This document shows, in pieces, positions 6,591-6,997 of a DNA stretch of 6,997 nucleotides (the first letter of the stretch is position 1; each line of letters begins with the position of its first letter). The DNA lies in the NCBI GenBank assembly GCA_900313875.1, contig OMSY01000022.1:1-6997 (forward strand), in the 5' to 3' direction. The position numbers and the translations under genes were made by a program. The DNA comes from an uncultured Actinomycetes bacterium. GTDB lineage: Bacteria; Actinomycetota; Coriobacteriia; Coriobacteriales; RUG844. The notes under the pieces were generated by a model that was not told the DNA's origin, made no database searches, and saw nothing but the letters and a program-made list of their open reading frames with translations.

Positions 6591-6997
6591 ATGTTTTCCA
6601 AGAAAATGATCGGGGATGTGGATGTTTCCGGCAAACGCGTGCTCGTACGTGTCGACTTCAACGTCCCCTTGGCTGACGGCACCGTCACGGATGACACCCG
6701 TGTGCGCGCGGCTTTGCCCACCATCGAGTACCTGGTCGACGGCGGCGCGAAGGTCATCCTCATGAGTCACCTCGGACGTCCCAAGGGCGAGGGCTTCGAG
6801 GAGAAGTTCTCGTTGGCACCGGCAGCGCGTGTGCTCGGTCGCCTGCTCCCTGAGCGCAAGGTCACCTTGGTCGACGGTATCGTGGGTGACGAGGTCGGTG
6901 CCGTCATCGACGAGATGGCGGATGGTGACATCGTCGTGCTCGAGAACCTGCGTTTCGACAGCCGTGAGAAGAAGAACGATCCCGAGTTCGCCCAGCA
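6591..6997 (+). CDS. pgk: Phosphoglycerate kinase, N-terminal part, cut by window edge
   Basis: The first 135 residues of a protein usually about 390-400 long are present; the frame runs open off the right edge. The enzyme transfers phosphate from 1,3-bisphosphoglycerate to ADP, making ATP and 3-phosphoglycerate, directly after GAPDH in glycolysis. The N-terminal domain binds the triose substrate, and its residues are visible: VRVDFNVPL (19-27, with D22 and N24), R37 (TRVRAALPTI), SHLGRPKG (59-66, with H60 and R63) and ENLRF (118-122, with R121). The ATG at 6591 has GGAGGT at 6582-6587 with a short 3-nt spacer; a second ATG at 6606 would drop five residues and lacks such a site. It has its own candidate promoter and follows the gap terminator. 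The ATP-binding C-terminal domain lies outside the window. Confidence 0.96.
   Translation, partial: MFSKKMIGDVDVSGKRVLVRVDFNVPLADGTVTDDTRVRAALPTIEYLVDGGAKVILMSHLGRPKGEGFEEKFSLAPAARVLGRLLPERKVTLVDGIVGDEVGAVIDEMADGDIVVLENLRFDSREKKNDPEFAQ

Overview
The window looks like chromosomal DNA of a high-GC Gram-positive bacterium. It is most probably an actinobacterium of the class Coriobacteriia (Olsenella/Atopobium/Collinsella-like). This rests on the GC-rich third codon positions, the rapZ-yvcK-whiA cluster, an Arg in place of Lys in the RapZ Walker A motif, a sortase-type C-terminus ending in MPQTGD plus a membrane segment, and weak -35 promoter elements. The taxonomic call is inference from style and was not tested by any search.

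Layout from left to right. (1) Bases 2-622 (+): the 3' end of a surface-protein gene, with a Pro/Ser/Thr-rich linker, one DUF11-type beta-sandwich domain and a cell-wall sorting signal. (2) Bases 664-3593 (-): an operon-like run transcribed rapZ, yvcK, whiA, convergent with the surface gene and 41 bp from it. yvcK and whiA overlap by one base (TGATG). (3) Bases 3594-3842: a 249-bp intergenic region with tandem hairpins, including a 25-nt-arm imperfect inverted repeat just past the icd stop codon. (4) Bases 3843-5051 (-): icd, a eukaryote-like homodimer-type NADP isocitrate dehydrogenase. (5) Bases 5052-5323: a 272-bp divergent promoter region between icd and gap, containing a possible folded icd leader. 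(6) Bases 5324-6328 (+): gap, a glycolytic NAD-type GAPDH, followed by a terminator with a TTCG tetraloop. (7) Bases 6329-6590: the pgk promoter region with a possible operator. (8) Bases 6591-6997 (+): the first third of pgk, cut by the window edge. No gene-free stretch exceeds 300 bp.

The genes share a central-carbon theme. GAPDH and phosphoglycerate kinase catalyse successive glycolytic steps, and isocitrate dehydrogenase makes 2-oxoglutarate and NADPH. In other bacteria RapZ and YvcK tune amino-sugar and cell-wall precursor metabolism, and WhiA is a DNA-binding protein of division and chromosome functions. In many actinobacteria rapZ-yvcK-whiA lies just upstream of gap-pgk-tpi on the same strand. 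Here the two blocks are close but point away from each other with icd between them, which suggests local rearrangement.

I see no CRISPR array, tRNA, rRNA, transposase or defence system, and no convincing evidence of an undescribed multigene system. The most notable non-coding signal is the inverted repeat at 3759-3832.
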